Of a DNA stretch of 64,000 bases, positions 19,301 to 32,029 are shown in pieces (positions within the stretch are counted from its first letter, which is position 1; the number at the start of each line of letters is the position of its first letter). A model generated the notes under the pieces. The model ran no database searches and was not told the origin of the DNA. It was given only the letters and a program-made list of their open reading frames with translations. This DNA comes from Hirudinaria manillensis. Taxonomy: Eukaryota > Annelida > Clitellata > Hirudinida > Hirudinidae. Both the position numbers and the translations under genes were made by a program. The stretch lies in NCBI GenBank assembly GCA_034509925.1, contig CM067530.1:5371001-5435000 (forward strand). The letters are read 5' to 3'.

Positions 19301-22300
19301 TGCACGACATTCATTGAACTCCCTGGTGTCTTTCCGACGCCTGACAAGTTACTCGAGTTTCTCTGACAGGAAGAGCTCCAAGATGAGGTACTGCAGGCAA
19401 ACGGAGGATGAAATTGAACCGACGTCAAATAAGTGTCTCTCAGAACCTCATGAGAATAGACTCGGGGACGTTCAAGCGTTGGAGGCGATTGAACGATTGG
19501 CCTGGCAAAGTACTCCAATTCGTTGCTCGATGTTTGACGCATTGTTAGCACCAGTTCATCGCTTTCGAGACTGTTTGATTGTAATTCGATATTTAAAAAG
19601 TCGAGTTGATGAAGGGTTTTTGGCTGTCTATCGGGTGACACAGTGATTTGATGTTTGACAGGAAACGTTTCTATCGAAGAAGGTAGACTCAAGTGGTAGG
19701 ACAAACTGAAAAGGGTTTTAAGATGTTTTCGTTTCAAGTGGCAGTGAATCTCTCGACTTGGGTGCTCGAAAATGGGGAGCAGCGAGTAGCGGTAGGCATC
19801 ACCTGCAAGAGAGAAGGATTGAAAAGAAAAAGAATCAAAGTGCAATTCATTTGCCGAGACAACCTTTGGCGCAGTCAATTTTACTTTCCAAGCGACATTC
19901 CAGATTGTAACGATTTCTGCAGGAGTAGCGAGACAGGCAGGATATCATGCAGCATGTTGTGTCCACTTCTTGTTAAATGAAATGTTTATTGCTCTTTTTA
20001 TTATTAATAACGATTTAATGAAATACATGTCATCGCATTGCATTAAAAATAGGTAAAGGGAATAAAAAAAAATAGGCTTTAATAAAAGAGATGTTGAGGG
20101 AAAGAGATATTAGAAAGAGGCCAAGTGTGAATAAAAAATGGCTGCCGAACGAAACTGGGGAAATTTATGGTCATGATAACGATGAATGATCGCGTGGTTC
20201 GGACAATTAAATAGAAACTAAAACTATTGAAATAGATATTGAGTGAAAATAAGCAAACGTTCCACCTGGATTGAGAATAAAGTAGAAAACCTGACTTGAT
20301 TCAAAACCCTAAGATGGTTCAAGATGTTAAAACGTGATAGATGGAAAACACTGTCTTTAGGACAGAGACACTAATAATGATAAACAAGAGAGACCATAAA
20401 ACATCACGGTCACCATGTAATTTAAGATGTTGTAAGCTGCAAGTCGAAAGACAAAGAATTTGTGTTCAAGTTTCTAAAAGGCGTATAAACATTAAAAAGA
20501 TATGGATAAAAGGCACCCTTGAGATATTGAGATTGGTCAAAAAGAATGATTTGAAAACATATTAAATTTGAAAGCCACAAGGAAAACAATCGTGTGCAAC
20601 ATCAAGAAACTCCCCAGGAAAGTAATCTTAAGTCACCATCACTCTCATGAAAGCCGGGATGAATGTTAGAAGTTGCTCATAGAAACAAATAAAAGCATGG
20701 ACTAGAAGAAGGAGGAAGCAACAGGTGGATGGTAAATATCGGACGACATCCTTGAACCTTCTGTGAGGGGGTAAGGGTAAGAGTTAGGTTTAAGGTTAAG
20801 GTAATAATAAAGAAGAACTGTTGAATGAATTCACGGGTTTTTTTTACTCTCTGGACGATTTTCGGTTTCGGTTTGTTTTGAATCGAGCACGAACAAGCTT
20901 CAGTGAATTAATAACATGAATAACAACGATCACAAGAGCATCTGCAAGTTATTGAGCTTCGTTGTACGAGGAATCTAATAAAATTGAACAAAGGAATTCA
21001 TGACTCCATAAACCTGGAGAGTTTAACGCCTGGAAACATTGATGTGCATTTTGTCCGCAGGCAGCGCATCGGTTCCAGTCGTCGACGCAGCTTTTAAACG
21101 AAGCAGACGTTGCTGTCACGACTTGCGCCGAGGGTTTTATTCCGAAAATTTGGCTCAACAGCGGGTCCAGTTCGGTGGAGAGGAAGACATTTGAAGCCCT
21201 TTGAAGGGCGACTTGAGGCGCCTTCTGCAGTTCGTTATCAGCGGTTATCAGACAAGCGAGTGTTTATCGATTAGACGAGTGGACCGAGAAGGAAGATTCA
21301 CTCACCTGCTGACATGGCTCGTTAACCTCTCTTTTGAGAGTCCAATGTTTTTGTCCGCGTTCATCAATTTCACTTTCAATCCAGGCTCTCGTCTCTCTGT
21401 CTTTGAATATTTCCAGAGTCAAATTGTAAAAATCTGGTACCGGGTGTCTGTGGGAGTTTTTTCCTTTTAAGTTTTTTTTTTCTTCAGATCAAGTCAGAAA
21501 ATTAACTATTAGACGTAATAAAATTATTATCTAAGCACAATAAAATTAATTATCAAATGAATTACATAAAAATAATTAGCCACAATCAATAAAAAAGATA
21601 CATTTGTATCAAATAAATGCAAAATATTATAATTTTCACATCTTTTTCATAAATTGAGAAAAAAACTGAAGATCAGAACTGCAACCTTATTTAAAAAAAC
21701 TCCTCTCTCCATTAAAGATATTTATAAAATCAAATAAATAACATAATTAAATCAACTTTAAAATCAGGAAGAAGAAGAAAAAGAAGGAAAACCTTAAAAT
21801 GTTGAAAGCCACTGACCTACAATAGTCCCGAGTGGCCTCGTGGAAGATAGGTCGAATGTAATCAAAATGTTGCATGACAAAATCATTGTCCGAATGTTCG
21901 TGTACCACGTCGGAATAAACGGAGACGACGTTGATGTTGTAAAGGGCCACGTTGACCCTGATTCCGGAGTCCCTGAACCACACGAAGTCCGTCATCTGCT
22001 CCAGCTCCGTGGCGTAGAAAACCGTTTCCAACTGCTTTGAATTATGCAAATCTTCCACCAACAGGTTGCTCGATTTTCTCATTTTCATCTCTTTAGCAGT
22101 TTTTATCGGAATATCAGTCACTTTTACATTCAAATCTTACAAAATGGGCTAAAAAATAATGACGTCTAATTTTCATTAAAAGAAATTTATGACGTCAATA
22201 AATTATAATTAATTATTATTAATATTCGCAAGTTATGTTTGATGATTTTCCTGATATTGATATTCGAAGAAATGAATCTAACTTTTACGACGTTTGAGGG

Positions 22301-24542
22301 AAATTATTTTCTTCATTGGTTCTGCAAACGATGCATGAAACGAATATATTTTCATGAGGAAGTCATAATCAGGAATAAAATAAAATAAACATTTATTCGA
22401 GAAATAAACGTTGGCATCATTACTGCACGGAATGATTCTCATCAACTTTTAGCATTAAGAAGTGCTTTAATGGATAATAATGCTTTAATTAAGCAATATT
22501 TAAATATCAAATAATGTCTTAATATTAATGTTAATATTTTAATCGAATAATTATTTAATGAAATGTTATAATATTTTAATTAAACAATTTCAAACAAGTT
22601 TTATGAAGAAGTTGATGTTCCTTAGAATTGCTTTGTTTTTAATCTATTGAGTTTATTTCAGTTCTTCCGTCACTGGTGATTGTAATATTAAAGAAAATAA
22701 AACAAATGGAATATTTATTATATTTAAATCAAATAATTGAAACAAAACGGCCGAATTAATCAAATTAAAAATAATAAGTAATTAATTAATAATTAAAATT
22801 AAAAAATTTAAGAGAAAAGAAATCATGATTTGAGAATAAAAATAAAGAAATGTTCCTATGAAGTTGAGGAGATTTTAAGCAGAGTCGTTCGAAGCGGCCA
22901 TGGACTGTAAGGTTCGTAAATAAAAGATTTCTTAACTTTTACTTTTAGTGATTCTCATCCAGGTTGCAGGTCGTTCGACTAAGGATGACAGGCACAAGCC
23001 AACTGGCAGGCATCGATTTTTGTTGCCTAATCCTAACTCAGTCCCTATCGCTGACATAATGCTCCTACTCGTGTCGTACCCCAACCATAATTTACCACCT
23101 ATAACACTTCCTACTCATAATTAATCTTAACCCTTACCTGTCCTATTCCAGACTCAAACCAGATCTTATTGCAACGGAGATCCACATACAATGAATAAAT
23201 ATACCAATGTGCGTGCCTTGTATGTTGTACGTATGTTATATATACGTTGATCCGACAAAATTTACATCCCGTGAGTTGTCTTACAGCTGTCTCCAGGCGC
23301 CAAATTGCATTTTATGAACTTCTACTCGATGACCTCAGTTACTTTCTTCTCATTTGTTTACCTTTGCAGCAGATTTATTCAAAGAAATGCAATAATTTCA
23401 GCCATTTTCAGTCTTCTGTTTCATAATTATTATGTGACGTATTGTGATGAAAGTTAAATTAATAATATAATTAATAATTAAAGTAATAATTAAATTTAAA
23501 TTAAACTTAATTATTAGCCTTAATTAACATACTTTTCCACTAAAACAAAGCCATCTTAATGTTTATGACGTCTGAAAGATGCGCTTCAAATGGACAGTTG
23601 CAGAAAGACCAAAATTCTCGTGGATCAAAAAAGTTATTTGTTGCGAGTCTTGGTCGTAAAAATCCGTTGAAAGGAGAGGAGCAATAAATAGAGTTTCTGT
23701 GTGAATTTATTTATTAGGTTGCATTAAGATATTTATTAGAATTAGAAGCTTTTAGCACGATGCTCATGACAGGAAGATTGGACTTTCAAAGTCAAGGTAT
23801 TATTGAATGCATTTCTTTCTTAATGAATAACATTGTCTGTGAGTACATTTCATTTCAGATTCGCACTTCAATCCTTCTAGAAAGATACAATGCACTTTCG
23901 TGTAAAAATAAAACTCAATCAAACGCTACTGGTTGATCGAGGCAAACAAAGCTTTTAAAAAAAAAAGCGTTATCGATAGAGATATTGGATCTCCAGTGCT
24001 CGTTGATGGAAATAATTTTCGTTTAAAAAATAAAAATAAACTCATTGAAATTAGTGAAATAATTGAAAGCCATGGTTGAACAAAATACTCGTGATTTCTA
24101 AAATATCAAAGTGCTGCGCGAATCGGGAGACTGAAATTGCCAGACGTTGACTTATAAGGAATCCAAAGCTTGCCATTGGAGGTCGTATCTCATATCCATT
24201 GAAGCTTAATCCCTTTTATCGGTCGACATTAATAACGACTACAAACCTTTGATCAGCAGTTGGCTTCTCGCTTGCACGCCATCTTGGAATTCTGCAACGT
24301 CTGAAAAGAATTTAAATTCGGAGAATTTCTGTCAAACTACAGGGACATGTCTGCTCCCCGCCTGGAGCCGTTTTAGTGGTTTGAACGCCAATCAACTTCC
24401 ATTAAGAGTTCTGGTGCTCAGTGGATCTGGGATCGTTTCAGTGAGTTGATGGCCACTTGGTGTTGTTGATTAATGACTCAAAACTCTCCCAACACGTGTT
24501 CAATGATGGAGGTATCCTCTCAATTATCCTACACTTCGTGAG

Positions 24543-24573
<31 letters not shown>

Positions 24574-25169
24574 GTGATGATGGTGATCATCATCATCAGC
24601 AGCAGCAGCAGCATCATCATCGTCGTCGTCTTCGTCGCTATCTGGGCTCCGTGCGATGATAGCAATTATCACGTATGTCCGACATGCTTCATTATGTTCT
24701 TGAAACTTTTATGGTCTTTGGTTCAAACCCAGATATTTCCGTCTCGCAGAAGTCGAACTTAATGCCAAAGCCCTCACGAGCCGCAATTAAACTCGATTAA
24801 CGTTAGTAATTAACGCCATTAATTGAAGTATTTAAAATATTATTGCTATAACATTATTAATGTATTAATACAATATTAGTATTAATTAACGCAAGTATTT
24901 TTAATAAAAGATTACTATTGACGATGATGATGATTTATAATATAATACAACTATTACTTATAATTACTTAGTTATTATAAATTAAGTTAGTTGAAGACAT
25001 TAATAGATTTGAGGCTTTTAAAGCATCAAAGTCCTTTCGACGGGTCATTGAATTCATCAACCAATCACCTTCCAAGTAATTGAAATTACTGACCTGTAAA
25101 CTCACGTGACAGGTGCACGAATGGTGCCAAGAAAATGAAACTCGACACGAGCACTGCAAACAGCTCCAT
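16349..25169 (-). CDS. Signal-peptide-bearing five-span membrane protein, ten exons, family unknown
   Basis: Exons, 5' to 3': 25169-25094, 24300-24247, 22135-21817, 21447-21306, 21224-21014, 19802-19221, 19108-18998, 18911-16965, 16901-16806, 16713-16349. All junctions are GT/AG, every phase agrees, and the coding length is 3903 nt (1300 residues). It starts MELFAVLVSSFIFLAPFVHL, a good signal peptide. An ectodomain of about 580 residues follows, with N-glycosylation sequons and Cys patches (CVDDWNRCAACG, residues about 235-250). Spans are near 602-625, 679-714 (long), 943-969, 1078-1100 and 1204-1228. The loop after span 1 is Cys-rich (QCFCRRGTC...LCASLC) and probably cytosolic. This N-out, five-span plan with a Cys-rich first loop recalls prominin/tweety topology, but I see no sequence match. 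Residues about 450-525 have a faint MAM/jelly-roll look. A surface or adhesion role is inference. Structure is well supported; function is unknown. Confidence 0.82.
19803..21013 (-). other. Intron 5 of the five-span gene
   Basis: AT-rich with a purine-rich stretch. It starts GTTTATGG and ends CTCTCTTGCAG on the minus strand. No other gene was seen inside. Confidence 0.6.
22136..24246 (-). other. Intron 2 of the five-span gene
   Basis: This 2.1-kb intron is very AT-rich. The minus strand begins GTTTGTAG and ends CCCATTTTGTAAG. It has no nested gene; the GC-richer patch at about 22960-23300 has no open frame worth noting. Confidence 0.6.
24541..24640 (+). repeat. (ATC)n / (CAG)n trinucleotide tract
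   Basis: CATCATCAT repeats with an inverted GTGATGATGG patch and an AGCAGCAGC interruption. It lies in intron 1 (24301-25093) of the five-span gene. Confidence 0.85.
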
Positions 25170-27131
25170 TCTTCAAATCAAATTTCCCCCTGAAACCAGA
25201 AAGTGAAACTTTGCACTTTCTACTTTCACTTCTGACGTCATCAAGTCAGTCATTTATTTCACATTTTTATTGATATTTATTGATTTTAACTTAATTATCT
25301 TTAATTATATGTTTAATTATGTTTTAATTATATGTTTGTTTAATAATAAGCATTTTATTCCAAATCATTTAACGTGGAATTGAAACGAAAATCTTCCAAA
25401 TGAAGAAAAGAGATCCGCGCCTCACTTCACCCTTTCAACGTTAAACTCCAAATCTCCAAGAATTCAACTTTAAAAAAAAAAAAAAATATTGCTTCACGGT
25501 TTTAAACAACTTTTAAACTCTTTTGCTGCTTCTGTTGTTTTTATAATGAGTTTTTAGTCTTCTTGGATTAGTTGGATTTGAAGCTTCAGGTGAAGCACTT
25601 TTTGTTTTTGTTTTTCAGGTGATTAAAAGACTTATTTAATATTTAATGGCGCAAATTCACTGAAAACACGTTTAAAGGGCTCCAGAACATGACGAGCAAT
25701 TTTTCAAAGAGGCAGGAAATACGTGCATAGGAATAAAATTCACGGAGATTCACAGAAAATTCTTGCAGAATTTGGTGACGTGACATGCAAATTTGTTGGA
25801 ACCATTCCTCAGTTCTGCAATCAGTCCATGCAATCTGTAATCATGAAATCGTGTTCGTGGATGTTAATGCTTGCCAAGAAAAATTAATCGAAATTTAACT
25901 TTTAATTTCTTTCAACGCTTTGTGGCAAAACTTGATGGATCTTCGCTTTGAGCATTTCAAAATGAACTTTTGCTGAAAAAAATCAATCTTTTTTTTAGAT
26001 TTTGTTGATGGCATCGTTTAAAAGCAGCAACATTTGCCAATATTTTAGAAATTTTACAATTACATTTGCCAAAGAATCTTTGAAACTAAAAGTCAGTACA
26101 GTTCAAATGCATCTTGATTTCATCCTGAATATCAAACAAATTTGTTTCATGCAAATTTGAGAGGATGAAATTTACGAAAATTCTTTCCGGATTTAAACAA
26201 ATAATTGGAAACTTCTGCAATGTTTGAGTCTTTGAAATGAAAAACCATTATTCCTAAGAAGCCACGTTCTGATTGATGTTTCCAACAATGTAAAAGGTTC
26301 GATGTTTGATTGGACCGAACATTCATTTTAATTAGCGTGAACGTGACAATTAATGTTTGCAAACGTTGAATACTTTATTAAAATTTAGTCCGCAAACCAC
26401 GATCGGCTGAAAGTGTTAAAAGCAATCAATCGTTGCAGCGTTTATCGTTGAGGATTTATCGGAACATTTGTTGGTGTCGCTGAGGAGACAAGCTGAGGAA
26501 GCAAATTGCAGTGAAATAAGCGGTCATTTATCACTGAAAGGCGGCAACAATTTTTAAACACACAAAGTTGCAATTTGTTCTTCATCCAACCACCCCCATC
26601 TCCCAATCTCTTCAATAAAAAACGCATTTATTTTCATATTTATTCAGCAACATATTGTGCGCATTTGTTTTATAATTATTTGCTCGAGCAACTCCTATGA
26701 AGGTCGAACATTAAATATAAGTTAAATTGCTGTCGTTATCAACCATTTCATTTGCGATACCATTTCTTATGTCGAAAAGAGAAATGGGACAAAAGATCTA
26801 AAAGAATATTATTTATTTTTTGGATGTTAATATTTTAAATGGAGCCTCAGTATTGAAATTGTTAAAAGATGCATCGATGCTTTAATTAATTTAATTAATT
26901 AATTCATTGAATTCATCATTCATTGAAAATTGCAATGAAATTTGCCGTTGAAAATTAAATTGGCAACGTGAACCATCAGCTGAATTTTAGCGAACGCACC
27001 TCAATTTCAAGTCAGAAATATTTTCTCAGCATTCCATTTAAAAATCAATCAAATTGAATTAAATTAAGAGAATGTAAATTCAAAGAAAACAAGTTTCCAA
27101 TAGGGTCGAAACACTTCTCTTTAGATTTTAA
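25170..27131. other. Upstream region of the five-span gene
   Basis: AT-rich, with no further exon or RNA gene recognised. The first 200 bp should hold the promoter and 5' UTR. No TATA box could be called with confidence. Confidence 0.4.
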
Positions 27132-28077
27132 CCCTTGGATGCCCAAGGTAAACAAACTTCCACTTTCAGCCAAAGGGGGGGTACAAGTGTACCCCGACAC
27201 ATTTGTTGTTACTGAGCGTCAACCGAAAGTTTGTTATTAAATATATTTTACCAGTTAATAGGCAAAAGTCCAGGGAATATAAATATATAATTTTCATTAA
27301 ACAATTATTAAACAGTGCCTTATGGCAGTGTTTACAAACAAGGCACCCCTGCGGAGAGTAGTGCCATGCAGGAGTTTTACCAATTTAATTGTTTGAAAAC
27401 GTATATAACGTACATATTTGTATTTATGATCTAAACATCTAGATAGAGATACTCAAATATAATTAAAATATTTTTATAAATTTTAACTCATTATAACTCG
27501 ATCGCACGTCAGTTATTTTCCTCGTCAGGAACACCACAATTTGTTTCACAGCCTTTTTATTGTTTCATCCGAGTTTCAATAAACTTCAAGAAAGTTATAT
27601 TCTTTCTTTACCAACATTTCTAATCATGGAACTTTGCCCGTTTTAATTTCCCAAGACATGCGATCACCACTGCTGACCACTCAGAGAGTTATAACATTTT
27701 TATTTTACATTAAAAGAAAATCTATTCTATGTAATTGGTCTAAAGTTGAAACATGTTTTATAACAAATATATGCTCCGGTTATATTATATTTTATATGAT
27801 ATAATCGCATTTTATATTTTGTCTTATGTAATATTGAAATCATTATTGAAAAAAATCTGTAATGTTTGCGTACAAATGTATCCCACGTCTTTTGAATGCT
27901 CGTAAAAAAGAATCGTTTAAATTTTGCCAACAAATATTTGCATGACGTAATCATAGACATGTTGAGGATAAATGTCACAACAATTTATGACAAAATTTTA
28001 AAAACGGACTCCAGGATTAAAAAAAAACAACAACAAACGTTTGGGTACAATTGTACCCCGCCCTGGGCATCCAAGGG
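27132..28077. mobile_element. Complete piggyBac-type MITE, 946 bp
   Basis: Perfect 14-bp terminal inverted repeats, CCCTTGGATGCCCA on the left and TGGGCATCCAAGGG on the right, are flanked by TTAA on both sides (27128-27131 and 28078-28081). TTAA target duplication and a CCC...GGG TIR are diagnostic of piggyBac. Both ends also carry a subterminal palindrome, GGGGTACAAGTGTACCCC on the left and GGGTACAATTGTACCCC on the right, which could be a transposase or host-factor site. No frame encodes a transposase, so it is non-autonomous. Older one-ended relatives are at 4015-4275 and 13427-13629. Confidence 0.9.
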
Positions 28078-28081
28078 TTAA

Positions 28082-30223
28082 ATGTTTCTTCTTCATGGGA
28101 GGAATAAACTTTCAAATTGGAAATTCCAAGCAAAAGTTGAGGACTTCCTTCGAGGTGTCTTAGCTTCGAAAACGAAAATCGGAAATTTTCGCACGCAAAA
28201 GATTCCAATTGAACGATTTGAAGTTAAAAGTTGCTTTTATTTCTCACGGAAATCGAATGCACCAAAAAATGGCAACAAACGTTAAAGGGGACGAAGTTTA
28301 AGGAAACATCTGTGATCGACAGTTGAGGGGTTAAAAGGTTTTTGGGTCACGAAGTTGAATCAATTGTCAGAATTTCTCAAATATTGTTTGCAAATCATTC
28401 ATTTCAGCACCTCATTAAATTACGGAATCACGTATAATCCAGGACTTTCAAGAAAAACGCAACAAAAAAATGAAAGTTAATTGAAATATTTGCAAAAGAA
28501 GAGCTCAGCTTTTAAAATTTGAATTCAGAGTTAAAAGTATCCATGTTATATTTCAATGCTAATAAATAATAATTTTAAAAAATATATACAAAGAAAATGT
28601 CTGAAAAATTCTGAACAATACCCACACTGAAGGAAATTTGTAAAAAGTTTCACGTGCATTCGTCGTCAGTTGATGGATTGGAAGACATCGTGCATTCCTT
28701 TTGGTCGAGTAGAAGAAAAATATTTCACTCTTTTTGCAACATTTTATGCCATTTCATGCCATCGCAGGAGAACACTGCAGAGAAAGTAAACATTTGCTTC
28801 CATTCACGCCTTCGACAAAAAATTGGGTGAAAATATTTCTCTCCCCAGAGCCACTCCTCCCCACTTTTTCTGAGTGGATTCCCTTCACGGATTGACAAAC
28901 AGTCTCAAAACCTCGACGAAATTGTCGGATTATCGGACACAATTTACTCGTCCATTGCCTTCGATTTCTTAAAAAAAAAAAACCCTGCAAATGAGAGGTA
29001 AATGATGACAGCGTTTGACTGAAAAACTGAATTTATTTCCTAATATTTCCAGTTTCATCGGCCACATTTTCGTTCCAATCGGCAATAACCCTGCTATGGA
29101 TTTTATTGATCAAAGAGAATATATATTTTAAGTTATTTATTTTTTAAATTCATATTTAAAATTTGAAGAATTGAACTTGATTCAATCGACTGATGACCTT
29201 CCATTGACCAACAACGATGATGAATATTGAATATGATTCCAGATAAAGTAATTCCTTCAATAATTTCTGACTATTCATTGAATTCATCGAAGAAGGAAGA
29301 TGATGGCGACGATGATTATAATGATGATCAATGTCATAACATAATGTTATATAATTTTATTATAATTATTAATTAATATTATTATTAATCACCTTATTAT
29401 ATTATGTTAATTTACCGAAAATTTAATTTAAATTTAATTGTTTAATGTATTATGAAATATGTTTTCATAATCATGGAATACTCCTTCAATCATTCTCAAC
29501 CATCACTGGTTCAACCTGATGAATTCCTTTAAAGTTTAACTGGAAAGAATTTGCAGAAGAATTACGAAATATATTCAAAATATTCGAAGTAATTTCTGTA
29601 ATTAATAATTTGTCATTGTTGGAAAATTTGGAACTTAAAACTTAAGTCTTAGCTCAAGTAATTACATGCTCTGCATGTAATTAAAATTCAAAGGTTAACT
29701 GGCCTTAACTCTGACCTTTAACCTTTAAACTTCATTTGTTATTGAAGGAAATTTGGAATTTCAGAATTTACGGGAAAAAATAAGTTAAAAATAATTGTAA
29801 AAATATCAGAAAAATAACTTGAAAATAATTCGCTTATTCGTCTTAACAGGAGAATTTAACGGGGATCTTGGGAATTTCTTGCATTTTTAATGAGAGTCAA
29901 ACTCCACTGCAATTTCAAGTGCATTTTGGAACAACCTTTAAGGCTAATAATTAGAAATAGTTGATTAATTAAAAAAAATATTCCTTTTATTTTACTGTGT
30001 CTGGAAAATTCATCGCGCTGGCATTAAACTCATCACAATGTGCGTTCGACAAAAGCAAAAGAGAAACACAATTAAGTATAACTCAGATCACTAATAAAAT
30101 GTTTTTATAGCGACACCCTTTTAGGTACCCAATAATATCACATTTTCTTTCAAGTCCAGCCATGGACTATCGAAATACTAGGTATTACTATTGTCCATGG
30201 TCCAGTATTACTCAATTTTATAT

Positions 30224-30226
<3 letters not shown>
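28082..30226. other. AT-rich intergenic region
   Basis: No gene was recognised. Short open stretches near 28754-28990 (minus strand) lack splice signals or known motifs. Only simple AT-rich sequence was seen. Confidence 0.35.
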
Positions 30227-30259
<33 letters not shown>

Positions 30260-30274
30260 TTCATTCATTCATTC
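30227..30274 (+). repeat. (TTTA)n then (TTCA)n tetranucleotide tract
   Basis: About nine TTTA units pass directly into three TTCA units. It is a small version of the two large tetranucleotide arrays at 42523 and 53135. Confidence 0.9.
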
Positions 30275-32029
30275 GTTTATGTTTACTGAAGGTCGGATGC
30301 AATTATTTGAAAAGAATTGGTTAAAAATAGAATTACTTTTTATTTTGGCGGTTTCTGGTTAAAATTCCACATCCTCACGATAACCCCGGTGGAGCAATTA
30401 AACGAGGCAAATGATGACGACGACGAAGACGGTAATGAGGAAGATGATGACGATGATGATCATGATGATGATCAAAGTTATAGCCTAATTATGTAATTTT
30501 ATTATATTTAATATTTAATAATATTGTATTATTAATTTTAAAATATTTTGTAATGTTATTATTATCATTATTTTATATTATATTGTTTTATCATAATAAT
30601 TATTGCCATTGGAACTCCATAGAACTAATATTTCGTGGCCAATAATCTCCGACCATGGATGGGAGAGGGCACCGAGTGTAATTGAAAATAAACAAAAATA
30701 ATTAAACATAAAATATTCAATAACTTCCGTTTCTTCCATCGTATCGGAAGTGAGTATCTGATTGAATGTGATCACTTATTAATTATGATTAGCAAGATGA
30801 CTATCATCACTCCTTTTGCATCATTCACTTTATATCATTGCTTATAATACTGTCATTATATCAAGCTGATATCGTTTTAAATGACCTTATCAATATGATT
30901 GATATCACTACAGATGATCAAATTGATATAATTGATATTACTATTTGATCAAATTAATATGATTTATATCTTTGATACCCTATCAATGATGTATCAGTTT
31001 CGATTGTTTTTAAGTGCAAATTAACGTGAAAACCCCAAATGCATTTTCGATTTCTGTATGGGATGAAAAGTGAAACTTTTTCTAAAAATACTTTGAAATT
31101 CAAGTTGCAAACGTCTTGGTTCAAAGTCTGAGTTGTTTGGCAAATTACGAAAGAAATTCATTTCAATTGAAACCTTTTACGTCAATCACTGAGAAGAAAT
31201 GAATGAGTAATGGAGGAAAATATAGTAAAACATGTCACTAGGGTCAGCACGAAACGGTGTCCCTATTGGCAGGTTGTTCCTTTTATCAGGTGCCTCCTGT
31301 AAAAGTAAAATCAATTTATAGAAAAAAAACGACTTAACCTAATCTCGGGTAAAACCCTATTCCGAGGTTTTACTGCATTTCATTAAATAATTATTTTGGA
31401 AAAACATCGAAATCAATAAATTCATGAACCATTACACGAATGTCTTAAAAGCCACTGCATTCAAAGCAAGTCTGACTTGTCTCAAGTTAGGGATTTGATA
31501 ATTTCGACTTTTTATTAATTCAAAATTTAAGGCGTTTAATAATATTTTTAATGCGACTTTCGACTAGTAATGTAATCTATTATAAGTAATATAATTAATT
31601 ATTAATTAATAAATTATAAAATAAACTACTGTTTCACACATAAACTAGCTCGTTGCATTTCTAAAGTATTATAAGTATTATAAGTATTATTGTCAAGAAA
31701 AGAGGTTTAAATTTTTTTTAATTTCCTTCTTCTTCCTGAGAAGGTCTGGTCCCTTTGAATTCCTGTCTCGAGTTTTAAAATGGAGGAGAACATAAAAGAT
31801 TTAACAGCCCCAATAACCAGGAATTTCAATCATTTAAGAGACAAATAATTATCTTATTAGTATAATAATTAGCATTGTATTTCAAGGAAGGGAGATTGGT
31901 GAGTAATAATGACTGACTATGCATGTGTTTTTATTTATTTATTTATCTAATTATTTTCAATTGATTATCTCGGCTAATGATGTGATGTTTTGAGTGCTTT
32001 ATGCATCCCGATATGTTGTGCAGACACAT
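30275..32029. other. AT-rich intergenic region
   Basis: It contains a GATGAC-like tract (30400-30475), a run of degenerate TGATATCA/ATTGATAT units (30860-30980) and the second dispersed repeat copy (31240-31400). No gene was recognised. Confidence 0.35.
31240..31400 (+). repeat. Dispersed repeat, copy 2
   Basis: Collinear with 12310-12500; see that entry for the shared blocks. Confidence 0.6.

Noticed and set aside
16349..25169. DC-STAMP-like, meckelin or calcium-channel alpha2-delta identity for the five-span protein
   Set aside because: Topology and motifs did not match on inspection: wrong number of spans, no metal-ion-dependent VWA motif, no DC-STAMP signature.
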